From an archaeon (GTDB lineage Archaea; Nanobdellota; Nanobdellia; SCGC-AAA011-G17; GW2011-AR17), in contig JAHFJF010000013.1 in the NCBI GenBank assembly GCA_023245975.1, positions 1 to 14,354 on the forward strand: a stretch of 14,354 bases of DNA. Reading direction: 5' to 3'. Under the pieces are notes generated by a model that was not told the origin of the DNA, did not search any database, and was given only the letters and a program-made list of their open reading frames with translations. Both the position numbers and the translations under genes were made by a program. This document shows, piece after piece, positions 6,630 through 14,354 of this stretch (position 1 is the first letter of the stretch; every line of letters starts with the position of its first letter).

Positions 6630-8115
6630 GACGCATTCAGTAGTAAAAAAATATTTTGAGGAGCATTCTTTCATAGATTCTAATCTACAATCTTTCAATA
6701 AATTTATCGATGTTGAATTACAGAGAATAGTAAATGAAAACAGCGAGATTATGCCTACCATAACGCCAAGCGAAGCCCACGATTTCAAGATAAAATTCGA
6801 TAACATCTGGATAGAAAAGCCATCTATAGTTGAAGCTGACGGATCGACAAGGCCAGTGTACCCGATGGAAGCAAGATTAAGGCAACTAACATATTCCGCC
6901 CCAATGCACCTTGAAGTTTCTGTGCATATCGATGGAGTACAAAGAGAATCCTTTACAACAATGGTCGGAAAGATGCCAATAATGCTAAAGTCAAAAGCAT
7001 GCTTACTGCACGGAATGAAAGAAGCGGACCTGGAAAAGCATGGCGAAGATCCAAACGATCCTGGAGGATATTTTATTTTGAATGGCAATGAGAGGGTATT
7101 GATTACAGTAGAAGACCTTATGCCAAACCGGTTCTTCATTAGCAAAGCACAAGAGCAAGGTGCAAGCAAGCATGTTGCCAAAATATTCTCGCAAAGGGGC
7201 TCTTACAGTATTCCGCATACAATTGAAATGATGAAGGATGGAATAATATATCTAACTTTTACAAGATTCAAGAGAATACCAATAATTGCCGTGATAAAAG
7301 CATTAGGATTTACCAAAGATTCAGATATCCAAGAAATGGCGAGCCCTGAAGGAAAAGAGTATGATGAAATGTACATCAACTTGTTTAATGCTCTAGAATT
7401 AAAAAATATGGAAGATGCCTTAGAATTTGTTGCAAAGAAAATGGGCCTGACCCAGCCTAAGGAAGTAAGAATCCAAAAGGCACAGGAACAATTAGACCAA
7501 TACTTATTGCCACATGTGGGAATAACACCAAGGGAAAGATACCTCAAGGCATACAATCTCTGCAAATTAATCAAGAGGTTCCTAATGGTTGCAAAAGACA
7601 ATGTAACATCGATGGATAAAGATCATTACAAGAACAAGAAACTCAAATTATCCGGCAGCCTTATGGCAGACTTGATGAGGGTAAACATGAAAGTCTTAGT
7701 CAATGATATTAATTATAATTTACAAAGGCTAGTCAAGAGGGGAAAATTCCAGTCAGTAAAAATAATAATACGGGATAAGCTTTTGACTTCTAGAATCAAG
7801 AGCGCAATGGCAACAGGTTCATGGGTCGGAGGAAGAAAGGGAATAAGCCAGAACATAGAAAGGACAAACTTTGTAGCAACTATGTCCCATCTTAACAGGG
7901 TTGTTTCACAACTTTCAGCAACACAAGAGAATTTCGAAGCAAGGGAAATACATTCGACCCATTGGGCGAGATTGTGCCCAATAGAAACTCCAGAAGGTAC
8001 GCCAATCGGTTTAAGAAAAAATTTGGCAATGATGTGCCAGATAACACAAGAAGAGGTCTCTGATGATAAGATTAGGAAATTATTGGAGGCTTCAGGATTG
8101 AAGATAGTTAAATAA
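6622..8115 (+). CDS. rpoB2: DNA-directed RNA polymerase subunit B'' (N-terminal half of split Rpo2)
   Basis: This is the N-terminal half of the second-largest polymerase subunit (protrusion, lobe and fork regions), 497 residues from the GTG at 6622, near the usual size for a split B''. Visible signatures include YPMEARLRQLTYSAP near the N-terminus, GGYFILNGNERVL (residues 148-160) and, near the C-terminus, THWARLCPIETPEGTPIGL, with ETPEG starting at residue 455. The protein ends just after this block, the usual B''/B' split point. The start overlaps the rpoH stop by 8 nt, suggesting translational coupling, and rpoB' begins 2 nt after the stop. A split B subunit is known from many Euryarchaeota and DPANN archaea. 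Nothing suggests a frameshift: the split has its own stop and ATG. Confidence 0.97.
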   Translation: MLETHSVVKKYFEEHSFIDSNLQSFNKFIDVELQRIVNENSEIMPTITPSEAHDFKIKFDNIWIEKPSIVEADGSTRPVYPMEARLRQLTYSAPMHLEVSVHIDGVQRESFTTMVGKMPIMLKSKACLLHGMKEADLEKHGEDPNDPGGYFILNGNERVLITVEDLMPNRFFISKAQEQGASKHVAKIFSQRGSYSIPHTIEMMKDGIIYLTFTRFKRIPIIAVIKALGFTKDSDIQEMASPEGKEYDEMYINLFNALELKNMEDALEFVAKKMGLTQPKEVRIQKAQEQLDQYLLPHVGITPRERYLKAYNLCKLIKRFLMVAKDNVTSMDKDHYKNKKLKLSGSLMADLMRVNMKVLVNDINYNLQRLVKRGKFQSVKIIIRDKLLTSRIKSAMATGSWVGGRKGISQNIERTNFVATMSHLNRVVSQLSATQENFEAREIHSTHWARLCPIETPEGTPIGLRKNLAMMCQITQEEVSDDKIRKLLEASGLKIVK

Positions 8116-8117
8116 AA

Positions 8118-9920
8118 ATGGTAGATGTATACATAGATGAAAAATTCGTAGGCACAGTAGATAATGCCAAAGATTTCGTAGCATCAATTAAAGAAGAGAG
8201 AAGGAAAGGGAAATTGCCGTCGTGCCTTAATGTAGAATTTGACAAGGAATTTAATGAGGTTTATGTGCACTTATCAACAGGAAGAGCAAGAAGACCATTG
8301 ATTGTCGTCGAGAATGGAGTTTCAAAATTAACACCTGAAGTAGTATCCAAATTGGATAAAAACGAAATGACTTTTAACGAATTAGTAGAAAAAGGCATTA
8401 TTGAGTATTTGGATGCAAACGAAGAAGAAAATACATATGTTGCCTTGAATGAAAAACATCTTACAAAGGAACATACTCACTTGGAAATCGACCCAATAAT
8501 TATTCTAGGGATAGTTACATCATTAGTACCTTATGCAAATTTCGGGCAGTCTGCAAGACTTAACAGGGGTTCTAAGACACAAAAGCAGGGCCTAGGTGTT
8601 TATGCAACAAATTACCTTATCAGGATGGACACGGATGTCAGCGTGTTGCATTACCCTCAAAGGCCAATTGTCCAATCTTTCATGCATGATGTCATAAAAT
8701 ACCAAAAGCATCCTTCAGGACAAAATGTAGTAATAGCCTTGATGAGCTTTGACGGCTACAATATGCTTGACTCAATAGTATTAAACAAGGGCTCTATAGA
8801 CAGGGGTCTTGCAAGGTCAACTTATTACAGGCCATACACAGTAGAGGAATTAAGGTATTCTGGCGGAATGACAGATGAAATAGGGATTCCTGACAAGGAA
8901 GTAAAAGGATACAAGTCAGAGCATGATTACAGATACCTTGAAGAAGATGGAATCGTATACCCTGAAGCTAAGATTAATGCTGATGATGTAATAATCGGCA
9001 AATCATCCCCACCAAGGTTCCTTGGGGAAATAGAAGAGTTTTCCATAGCAGCAAATACTAGGAGAGAAAGCTCCATAGCAATCAGGCAGGGGGAAGATGG
9101 CATAGTAGACATGGTTATCGTTACAGAGAATGAGGAAGGAAATAAATTAGTAAGAGTTAGATTAAGGAATGAAAGGGTGCCTGAAGCAGGCGATAAATTT
9201 GCATCCCGGCAAGGTCAGAAGGGAGTCATTGGATTGATAGTCCCACAAGCTGACATGCCATTCACAGCATCAGGAATTGTACCTGACTTGATTTTCTCAC
9301 CACACTCCATACCAAGCAGAATGACTGTCAATTATCTTATCGAGATAATTGGAGGAAAAGTCGGAGCTTTGGCTGGAAGATATATTGATGGAACTACATT
9401 CAGCGCGGAGTCTGAAAAAGACTTGAGAAAATACCTAAAGCAGCTTGGATTCAGGGAAAATGGAACAGAAACAATGTATAGCGGAATAACCGGAGAAAGA
9501 TTCAAGGCAACAATATTCGTTGGAAGCAGCTATTACTTGAAATTAAAATATATGGTTGCAAACAAGATGCACGCAAGAGCCTCTGGAAGGATACAGTTGC
9601 TTACAAGGCAGCCTATAGAAGGAAGATCAAAGGGGGGCGGATTGAGGCTTGGAGAAATGGAAAAAGACTGCTTCGTAGCGCATGGAGCATCCTTGCTATT
9701 GAAAGAGAGATTTGATTCAGACAAGCATAAGATATATGTATGCGAATCATGCGGAATGCTTGGAATATATGACAGCATGAGAGGAAAGGCATACTGCATA
9801 AAATGCGGGCTGAACACAGAAATAACAGCTGTAGAAATGAGCTATGCATTCAAATTATTAATGGATGAATTGAAATCAATGGGAATATACCCTAAGGTAT
9901 CATTGAAGAGCAAATATTGA
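8118..9920 (+). CDS. rpoB1: DNA-directed RNA polymerase subunit B' (C-terminal half of split Rpo2)
   Basis: This 600-residue protein is the C-terminal half of the second-largest subunit (wall, hybrid-binding, anchor and clamp regions). It starts at the ATG at 8118, 2 nt after rpoB''. Key features are MSFDGYNMLDSIV, then GDKFASRQGQKG with Lys360 and Lys368, equivalent to the active-site lysines K979/K987 of yeast Rpb2, and HARASGRIQLLTRQP with GGGLRLGEMEKDC further on. A zinc-binding site is formed by Cys542, Cys545, Cys560 and Cys563. Length and motif order are normal. There is no clear ribosome site before the ATG, so it may rely on ribosomes finishing rpoB''. Together with B'' it builds one side of the active-site cleft. 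Confidence 0.98.
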   Translation: MVDVYIDEKFVGTVDNAKDFVASIKEERRKGKLPSCLNVEFDKEFNEVYVHLSTGRARRPLIVVENGVSKLTPEVVSKLDKNEMTFNELVEKGIIEYLDANEEENTYVALNEKHLTKEHTHLEIDPIIILGIVTSLVPYANFGQSARLNRGSKTQKQGLGVYATNYLIRMDTDVSVLHYPQRPIVQSFMHDVIKYQKHPSGQNVVIALMSFDGYNMLDSIVLNKGSIDRGLARSTYYRPYTVEELRYSGGMTDEIGIPDKEVKGYKSEHDYRYLEEDGIVYPEAKINADDVIIGKSSPPRFLGEIEEFSIAANTRRESSIAIRQGEDGIVDMVIVTENEEGNKLVRVRLRNERVPEAGDKFASRQGQKGVIGLIVPQADMPFTASGIVPDLIFSPHSIPSRMTVNYLIEIIGGKVGALAGRYIDGTTFSAESEKDLRKYLKQLGFRENGTETMYSGITGERFKATIFVGSSYYLKLKYMVANKMHARASGRIQLLTRQPIEGRSKGGGLRLGEMEKDCFVAHGASLLLKERFDSDKHKIYVCESCGMLGIYDSMRGKAYCIKCGLNTEITAVEMSYAFKLLMDELKSMGIYPKVSLKSKY

Positions 9921-9923
9921 GGT
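9919..9923 (+). promoter_or_regulatory. Ribosome binding site of rpoA', overlapping the rpoB' stop
   Basis: GAGGT overlaps the TGA of rpoB' (9918-9920) and lies 6 nt before the ATG at 9930. The placement fits coupled translation of the B' and A' subunits. Confidence 0.6.
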
Positions 9924-9929
9924 CAAAAA

Positions 9930-12542
9930 ATGGAAAAAGTATACAAGGTCGTTGAAAAAATAACTTTCGGGCTGCTATCGCCTAAATTGATAAAGAAGAT
10001 AGCCGCAGCCAAGATAGTTACACCAGAATTATATGATCGCGAAGGTTATCCTGTCGACGGTGGGCTTATGGATATAAGGCTTGGAGTAATCGACCCTGGA
10101 TTGAGATGCAAGACCTGCTCTGGAAAATTAAAAGAATGCCTGGGGCACTTCGGATACATAGAGCTTGCAAGGCCAATAATACATGTGATTTATGCAAAGA
10201 CAATATTAAATTTCATGCTGTGCACATGCAAAGAGTGCGGAAGAGCTAGCCTTGAAGATGCAGAAATAGAAAAGCATGTACAGAGGCTTAAAAGATATGA
10301 AGAACAAAATAATGCTGATGCATTCAGGAAATATACAAAATTAGTAAGGAACCTTGCAAAGGCAAACAAGAAATGCCCGCACTGCAAAGCAAAAAAAGAG
10401 CTTGTAAAAATTGAGAAGCCAACAAATTATGTAATGGAAGAAGGAAACAAAAGAATGTTTCCTAATGAAATATTGGCATGGATGGAAAGGATACCGGATA
10501 ATGACTGCTATATCTTAGGATGCAATCCTGAATATTCAAGGCCGAACTGGATGATACAGACAGTATTGTCTATCCCCCCTGTAACAATAAGGCCGTCAAT
10601 TACACTTGAAACCGGAGAAAGGGCAGAAGATGACCTTACGCACAAGCTGGGAGATATAGTAAGAATAAACCAAAGGTTATTTGAAAACCTAAATGCAGGT
10701 GCGCCAGAAATAATAGTTGAAGACCTATGGGATTTGCTTCAGTATCACATAACAACCTATTATGATAATGAAATAACGCAGGTACCTCCTGCAAGGCATA
10801 GGTCTGGACAGCCACTAAAAACATTAAGCGAAAGAATAAAGAGTAAAGAAGGAAGATTCAGGCATAATCTTGCAGGAAAAAGAGTAAACTTTGCTGCAAG
10901 GACAGTAATATCTCCAGATCCAAGAATTGCTTTCAATGAAGTTGGAGTCCCAACAGAAATTGCAATGGAACTTACTGTCCCGACAAGGGTTACCGAATGG
11001 AATCTGGAATGGCTAAAGAAATTCATACAGAACGGGCCAAAGGCTTACCCAGGTGCAAATTATGTCATAACTTCTGATGAAAAAAAGAAGAAGATTTCTC
11101 CAGAAAGTCAGCAACAAATTGTAGATGAGTTGGTTGTCGGTCAGATAGTTGAAAGGCACCTAATAGATGGAGACATCTCAATATTTAACAGGCAGCCGTC
11201 ACTGCACAGGCTATCAATCATGTGCCACAAGATAAGGATATTCCCTGGAAAATCATTCAGGCTAAATCCTGCAGTATGCGCTCCATATAATGCAGACTTT
11301 GATGGAGATGAAATGAACCTGCATATCCCACAGACAGAAGAAGCCCAGGCTGAAGCAGAAAGCCTTATGGAAGTACAGACACAAATCATAAGCCCTAAGC
11401 ATGGACTAAATGTAATTGGATGTGTGGAAGATGCAATAACTGGATTGTACTTATTGACAAAAGAAATATCAATGCCCAAAGATGAAGCAATACAGCTGCT
11501 CATATCTATAGGTGTAGACAAGCCTGAAAGATTCAGGAAGTTCAAAGAAAATGTATCTGGAAAAGAAGTATTCAGTGCAATACTGCCTGAAGATTTCAAT
11601 TTCGTAGGATTCTCAAAAGAATACGATGGCAAGACTGTAGGTGATCCTGAAAAAACAGCCGGATATGTATATGTCAAGAATGGCAAGATGATGAATGGGG
11701 TAATTGATGCAAATACCATCGGTGAAGGAAACGGGACATTATTGAGAGATATACACAGGACATATGATACTGTAACAGCAGTAGACCTTTACGGTAGGAT
11801 ATTCCGGCTTGGAAATGCAGTTCTTTTCAAGAGAGGTTTCACAATAAAAACATCTGATGCAGACATGCTGCCCGAAGTAGAGACTAAAGTAAGAAAGGTT
11901 GTGGAAGATGCATTGAGCGAAGTCGATGGATTCATATCAGAATACAAAAAGGGCAATCTAAAACCAATGCCTGCAAAGACAGTAGAGGCCACTTTAGAAA
12001 CACAAATATTGCACAAGCTGAACAAGGCAAGAAATGAGATTGGTAAAATAATTCAGAGGAGCTCAAACCCCACTAACAGCACAATAGTTATGGCGCAATG
12101 CGGCGCAAAGGGAAAGGTATTGAACCTTGCACAAATGGCTGCAATAGTCGGCCAGCAAGCCTTGAGAGGGAAGCGTGTAGAAAAAGGTTACAGGAACAGG
12201 ACTTTGTCATTGTTTAAGGAGAATGATCTTTCGCCTGCAGCACGAGGCTTCATAAGGCACAGCTACAAAAAGGGGCTTAATCCTGTAGAATTCTATTTCC
12301 ATGCAATGACAGGAAGGGATTCGCTCATGGATACCGCACTGAGAACCCCAAAATCCGGTTACCTGTATAGAAGGCTTGCAAATGCACTGCAGGACATGAA
12401 GGTAGAATATGATTTCACAGTAAGGGATGCAAACCAATCTATTGTCCAATTCAGTTATGGAGATGATGGAATGGATGTATCAAAGACAGATAATGGCACA
12501 ATAGATGTAAAGAAGATAATAGAAGGAGTAAGGGGCGAATAA
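9930..12542 (+). CDS. rpoA1: DNA-directed RNA polymerase subunit A' (N-terminal part of split Rpo1)
   Basis: This is the catalytic largest-subunit part, 870 residues, close to the family length. Zinc ligands are visible in the clamp: Cys60, Cys63, Cys70 and His73 (CKTCSG, then C-GHFG), and a second set at Cys100, Cys103, Cys149 and Cys152. [16 protein letters not shown] begins at residue 316. The catalytic magnesium loop [10 protein letters not shown] spans residues 454-463, with Asp456, Asp458 and Asp460. The bridge helix region (about residues 791-816, [13 protein letters not shown] and onward) lies near the C-terminus, after which the subunit ends at the normal archaeal A'/A'' split. The ATG at 9930 has a good ribosome site. 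rpoA'' follows after 2 nt. Confidence 0.98.
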   Translation: MEKVYKVVEKITFGLLSPKLIKKIAAAKIVTPELYDREGYPVDGGLMDIRLGVIDPGLRCKTCSGKLKECLGHFGYIELARPIIHVIYAKTILNFMLCTCKECGRASLEDAEIEKHVQRLKRYEEQNNADAFRKYTKLVRNLAKANKKCPHCKAKKELVKIEKPTNYVMEEGNKRMFPNEILAWMERIPDNDCYILGCNPEYSRPNWMIQTVLSIPPVTIRPSITLETGERAEDDLTHKLGDIVRINQRLFENLNAGAPEIIVEDLWDLLQYHITTYYDNEITQVPPARHRSGQPLKTLSERIKSKEGRFRHNLAGKRVNFAARTVISPDPRIAFNEVGVPTEIAMELTVPTRVTEWNLEWLKKFIQNGPKAYPGANYVITSDEKKKKISPESQQQIVDELVVGQIVERHLIDGDISIFNRQPSLHRLSIMCHKIRIFPGKSFRLNPAVCAPYNADFDGDEMNLHIPQTEEAQAEAESLMEVQTQIISPKHGLNVIGCVEDAITGLYLLTKEISMPKDEAIQLLISIGVDKPERFRKFKENVSGKEVFSAILPEDFNFVGFSKEYDGKTVGDPEKTAGYVYVKNGKMMNGVIDANTIGEGNGTLLRDIHRTYDTVTAVDLYGRIFRLGNAVLFKRGFTIKTSDADMLPEVETKVRKVVEDALSEVDGFISEYKKGNLKPMPAKTVEATLETQILHKLNKARNEIGKIIQRSSNPTNSTIVMAQCGAKGKVLNLAQMAAIVGQQALRGKRVEKGYRNRTLSLFKENDLSPAARGFIRHSYKKGLNPVEFYFHAMTGRDSLMDTALRTPKSGYLYRRLANALQDMKVEYDFTVRDANQSIVQFSYGDDGMDVSKTDNGTIDVKKIIEGVRGE

Positions 12543-12544
12543 AA

Positions 12545-13699
12545 ATGCACGAAGACCTTGCCAGAGAATACAAAGGGAAGATTCCTGAAACATTGCTGAA
12601 AGAATTCGAAAAACAGTCTGAAGACTTCAAGCTATCAAAAGCAGACGCAAAGAAAGTATTAGAAAAACTGGAAGCAAGATACCTGGCAAGTAAAATAAAC
12701 CCAGGAGAGGCAATCGGCATAATCACAGCAGAATCATTTGGAGAGCCAAGTACGCAGATGACATTAAGAACGTTCCACTTTGCGGGGGTAGCAGAAGCCC
12801 AGATTTCACTAGGACTGCCAAGGCTAATAGAAATATTCGATGCAAGAAAAGAAATAGAAACGCCATTGATGGAAATTTACCTCAAATCTCCTTACAATTC
12901 AAATGCAGACGAGAAGAAACTTGAGAAGATAATAGCCCAAATAAAAGAAATAAATATGGAGGAAGTCGCAACTAGCATCTCTTTGAACCTGACAAAGATG
13001 CATGTGGAAATCAGATTAAACAAGAAAAGGATGAAAGACCTAGAAGTAAGCGATGCATCTGTTCTGAAACAGCTCAAAATCTCAATCAAAACATCTGATT
13101 TCGAAGAGAACGGTGAATTCATTGTTGCAACGCCAAAATCAAAAGAAAACACACTGCCCCTGCTTTACATGCTTAAAGAAAAAATAAAGGAAGTAACAGT
13201 AAAAGGAACAGAAGGAATAAAACAGGTACTTCCTGTAAACAGAAACAATGAGCTAGTACTGTTAGCAACAGGCTCTAACCTGAAAAAGATACTCGAGATA
13301 GACGAAGTTGATGCTACAAGGACAACAACAAATGATATCTTTGAAATACAAAAGGTATTCGGCATTGAAGCTGCGAGGAATGCAATAATCCATGAAGCGC
13401 TAAGGGTCATACAAGACCAGGCGTTGGAAATAGACATAAGGCATATCATGTTTATAGCAGATCTTATGACAACAACTGGCGTAATAAAGGGAATAACAAG
13501 GTCCGGAATAACAGGGGAGAAGGAAAGCGTATTGGCAAGGGCATCTTTTGAGACACCTATAGTCCATATAATGAATGCTTCATTGATTGGAGAAGTAGAC
13601 ATGCTGAACTCAGTAATCGAAAATGTATTATTGAACCAGCCAGTCCCATTGGGCACGGGCCTTCCAGGGCTTGTAACAAAAATGAAGAAGGGGGATTAA
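12545..13699 (+). CDS. rpoA2: DNA-directed RNA polymerase subunit A'' (C-terminal part of split Rpo1)
   Basis: This 384-residue protein completes the largest subunit (trigger loop, jaw and clamp parts), within the usual archaeal size. The trigger-loop region starts at PGEAIGII (residues 53-60), followed by [21 protein letters not shown]. His78 corresponds to the catalytic-loop histidine (H1085 of yeast Rpb1). The family more often has AAQS-GEPGTQ here, so Glu63 and Ser69 are departures. [13 protein letters not shown] follows (90-102). The C-terminal part has the expected [14 protein letters not shown] and ASFE motifs. The ATG lies 2 nt after the rpoA' stop and rpl30e begins 1 nt after this gene. 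Confidence 0.97.
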   Translation: MHEDLAREYKGKIPETLLKEFEKQSEDFKLSKADAKKVLEKLEARYLASKINPGEAIGIITAESFGEPSTQMTLRTFHFAGVAEAQISLGLPRLIEIFDARKEIETPLMEIYLKSPYNSNADEKKLEKIIAQIKEINMEEVATSISLNLTKMHVEIRLNKKRMKDLEVSDASVLKQLKISIKTSDFEENGEFIVATPKSKENTLPLLYMLKEKIKEVTVKGTEGIKQVLPVNRNNELVLLATGSNLKKILEIDEVDATRTTTNDIFEIQKVFGIEAARNAIIHEALRVIQDQALEIDIRHIMFIADLMTTTGVIKGITRSGITGEKESVLARASFETPIVHIMNASLIGEVDMLNSVIENVLLNQPVPLGTGLPGLVTKMKKGD

Positions 13700-13700
13700 A

Positions 13701-13952
13701 ATGCTAGAAGATTTGAAAAAAGCACTCACAGACAAAAAAATGGTTTACGGCACCAATGAAACTATAGACGCATTAAAAAAAGGCAAGGTAAAAGAAGTAT
13801 TCGTATCTTCAAATTGCCCTGAAAAGGTTGTTTCTGACCTGAAGCATTATGCTAATCTCTCTGGCGCTGAAGTAAAAAGGCTTGATGTCCCTGACAAGGA
13901 AATAGGGTTAATCTGCAAGAAACATCATTCTGTAAGCGTATTAAGCCATTAA
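13701..13952 (+). CDS. rpl30e: Ribosomal protein L30e (short form)
   Basis: The 83-residue protein matches archaeal L30e, a large-subunit protein that binds kink-turn RNA. YGTNETIDALKKGKVKEVFVSS and the following NCP are the L7Ae/L30e-type start, and IGLICKKHHSVSVL corresponds to the C-terminal GxLCxKPFxVxVL block. Known archaeal L30e proteins are usually near 95-105 residues; this one stops just after that block, so a C-terminal tail of perhaps 12-18 residues is missing. The position between rpoA'' and nusA is the standard archaeal place for L30e. A GGGGGAT run (13690-13696) just before the previous stop may serve as the ribosome site. Confidence 0.93.
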   Translation: MLEDLKKALTDKKMVYGTNETIDALKKGKVKEVFVSSNCPEKVVSDLKHYANLSGAEVKRLDVPDKEIGLICKKHHSVSVLSH

Positions 13953-13955
13953 AAA

Positions 13956-14354
13956 ATGATAACCCTTAACCAAGAGATTATAGGCTACATAAATGTTTTT
14001 GAAAATGCTACAAGAGCATCTGTAAAAGACTGCTTCTTAGAAGATGATACTATTGTTTTTGTCATTAACTCTGGCAATATGGGGCTGGCAATTGGCAAGG
14101 GCGGCCGGAATATTAAACATGTTTCATCATTGCTGCACAAAAAAATCAGCATAATTGAGTTCAATCCAGACCCGGTAGCATTCATAAAGAACCTGATATT
14201 CCCAGTAAAACCCAAAGATGTAAAATTGCAAGAAAACAATCTGATAATTACTGCACATGATACCAAAGAGAAAGGAAAGATTTACGGGCGAGAAAGGACA
14301 AATCTCAAAAGAGTACAGGAAATAGTATCTAAATATTTCCCAATAATTATTAAA
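13956..14354 (+). CDS. nusA: Archaeal NusA-like KH-domain protein (3' partial)
   Basis: An ATG at 13956, 3 nt after the L30e stop, opens a frame with no stop before the window end; 133 residues are visible. Archaeal NusA is a short protein of about 140 residues made of two KH domains, so only a few residues should be missing. The first KH signature is IGKGGRN (46-52), and the second lies at IYGRERTNLKRV (109-120), in which GRER takes the place of GxxG. It binds RNA and is thought to act in transcription elongation or termination, in keeping with its place in the polymerase operon. In many archaea rpsL and rpsG follow, but that lies outside the window. No clear ribosome site is seen, so translation may be coupled to L30e. 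Confidence 0.93.
   Translation, partial: MITLNQEIIGYINVFENATRASVKDCFLEDDTIVFVINSGNMGLAIGKGGRNIKHVSSLLHKKISIIEFNPDPVAFIKNLIFPVKPKDVKLQENNLIITAHDTKEKGKIYGRERTNLKRVQEIVSKYFPIIIK

Noticed and set aside
8100..8120. Frameshift or broken rpoB between B'' and B'
   Set aside because: The break is at the known archaeal split point, with a proper stop and a new ATG; the same holds for A'/A''.
11141..11719. 192-aa minus-strand frame within rpoA'
   Set aside because: It lies fully opposite the highly conserved catalytic part of A', including the magnesium-binding motif, and resembles no protein.

Overview
The window reads as archaeal DNA, AT-rich, most likely from a DPANN lineage of the Woesearchaeota/Pacearchaeota type. 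The RNA polymerase large subunits are split four ways (B'', B', A', A''), and the gene order rpoH-rpoB''-rpoB'-rpoA'-rpoA''-rpl30e-nusA is archaeal. Both tRNA genes carry introns, BRE/TATA-like promoter elements are present, and the giant surface protein is built from LamG repeats, Ig-like repeats and very many N-glycosylation sequons, a style common in DPANN genomes. The lineage is an inference from gene style, not from a phylogeny.

Region 1 (1-5643) is the C-terminal 1880 residues of a giant cell-surface protein whose start lies before the window. It holds one LamG end and three complete LamG units of about 310-325 residues each, then about six Ig-like domains, a Pro/Ala-Gly linker, a membrane-proximal segment, one transmembrane helix and a Lys-rich cytoplasmic tail of about 115 residues. 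A small membrane protein on the opposite strand (5638-5889) converges on it, and the two coding regions overlap by 6 nt at their stops.

Region 2 (5890-6361) is a control and RNA region. It has an AT-rich promoter for the minus-strand gene, a strong BRE/TATA pair reading rightward, a long imperfect stem-loop ending 3 nt before a tRNA-Asp gene, then tRNA-Asp(GUC) with a 19-nt intron in a clean bulge-helix-bulge, and after 19 nt a tRNA that is probably Val(GAC) with an insert of about 59 nt.

Region 3 (6384-14354) is the tightly packed RNA polymerase operon: rpoH, rpoB'' (GTG start overlapping the rpoH stop), rpoB', rpoA', rpoA'', ribosomal protein L30e and the KH-domain protein NusA, which is still open at the window end. 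Gene spacings run from an 8-nt overlap to 9 nt. No clear promoter lies between the tRNAs and rpoH, so the tRNAs and the polymerase genes may share one transcript. No CRISPR array, insertion sequence or phage gene was seen. The points most worth a second look are the stem-loop before tRNA-Asp, the odd intron of the second tRNA, the tRNA-rpo linkage and the surface protein's cytoplasmic tail.
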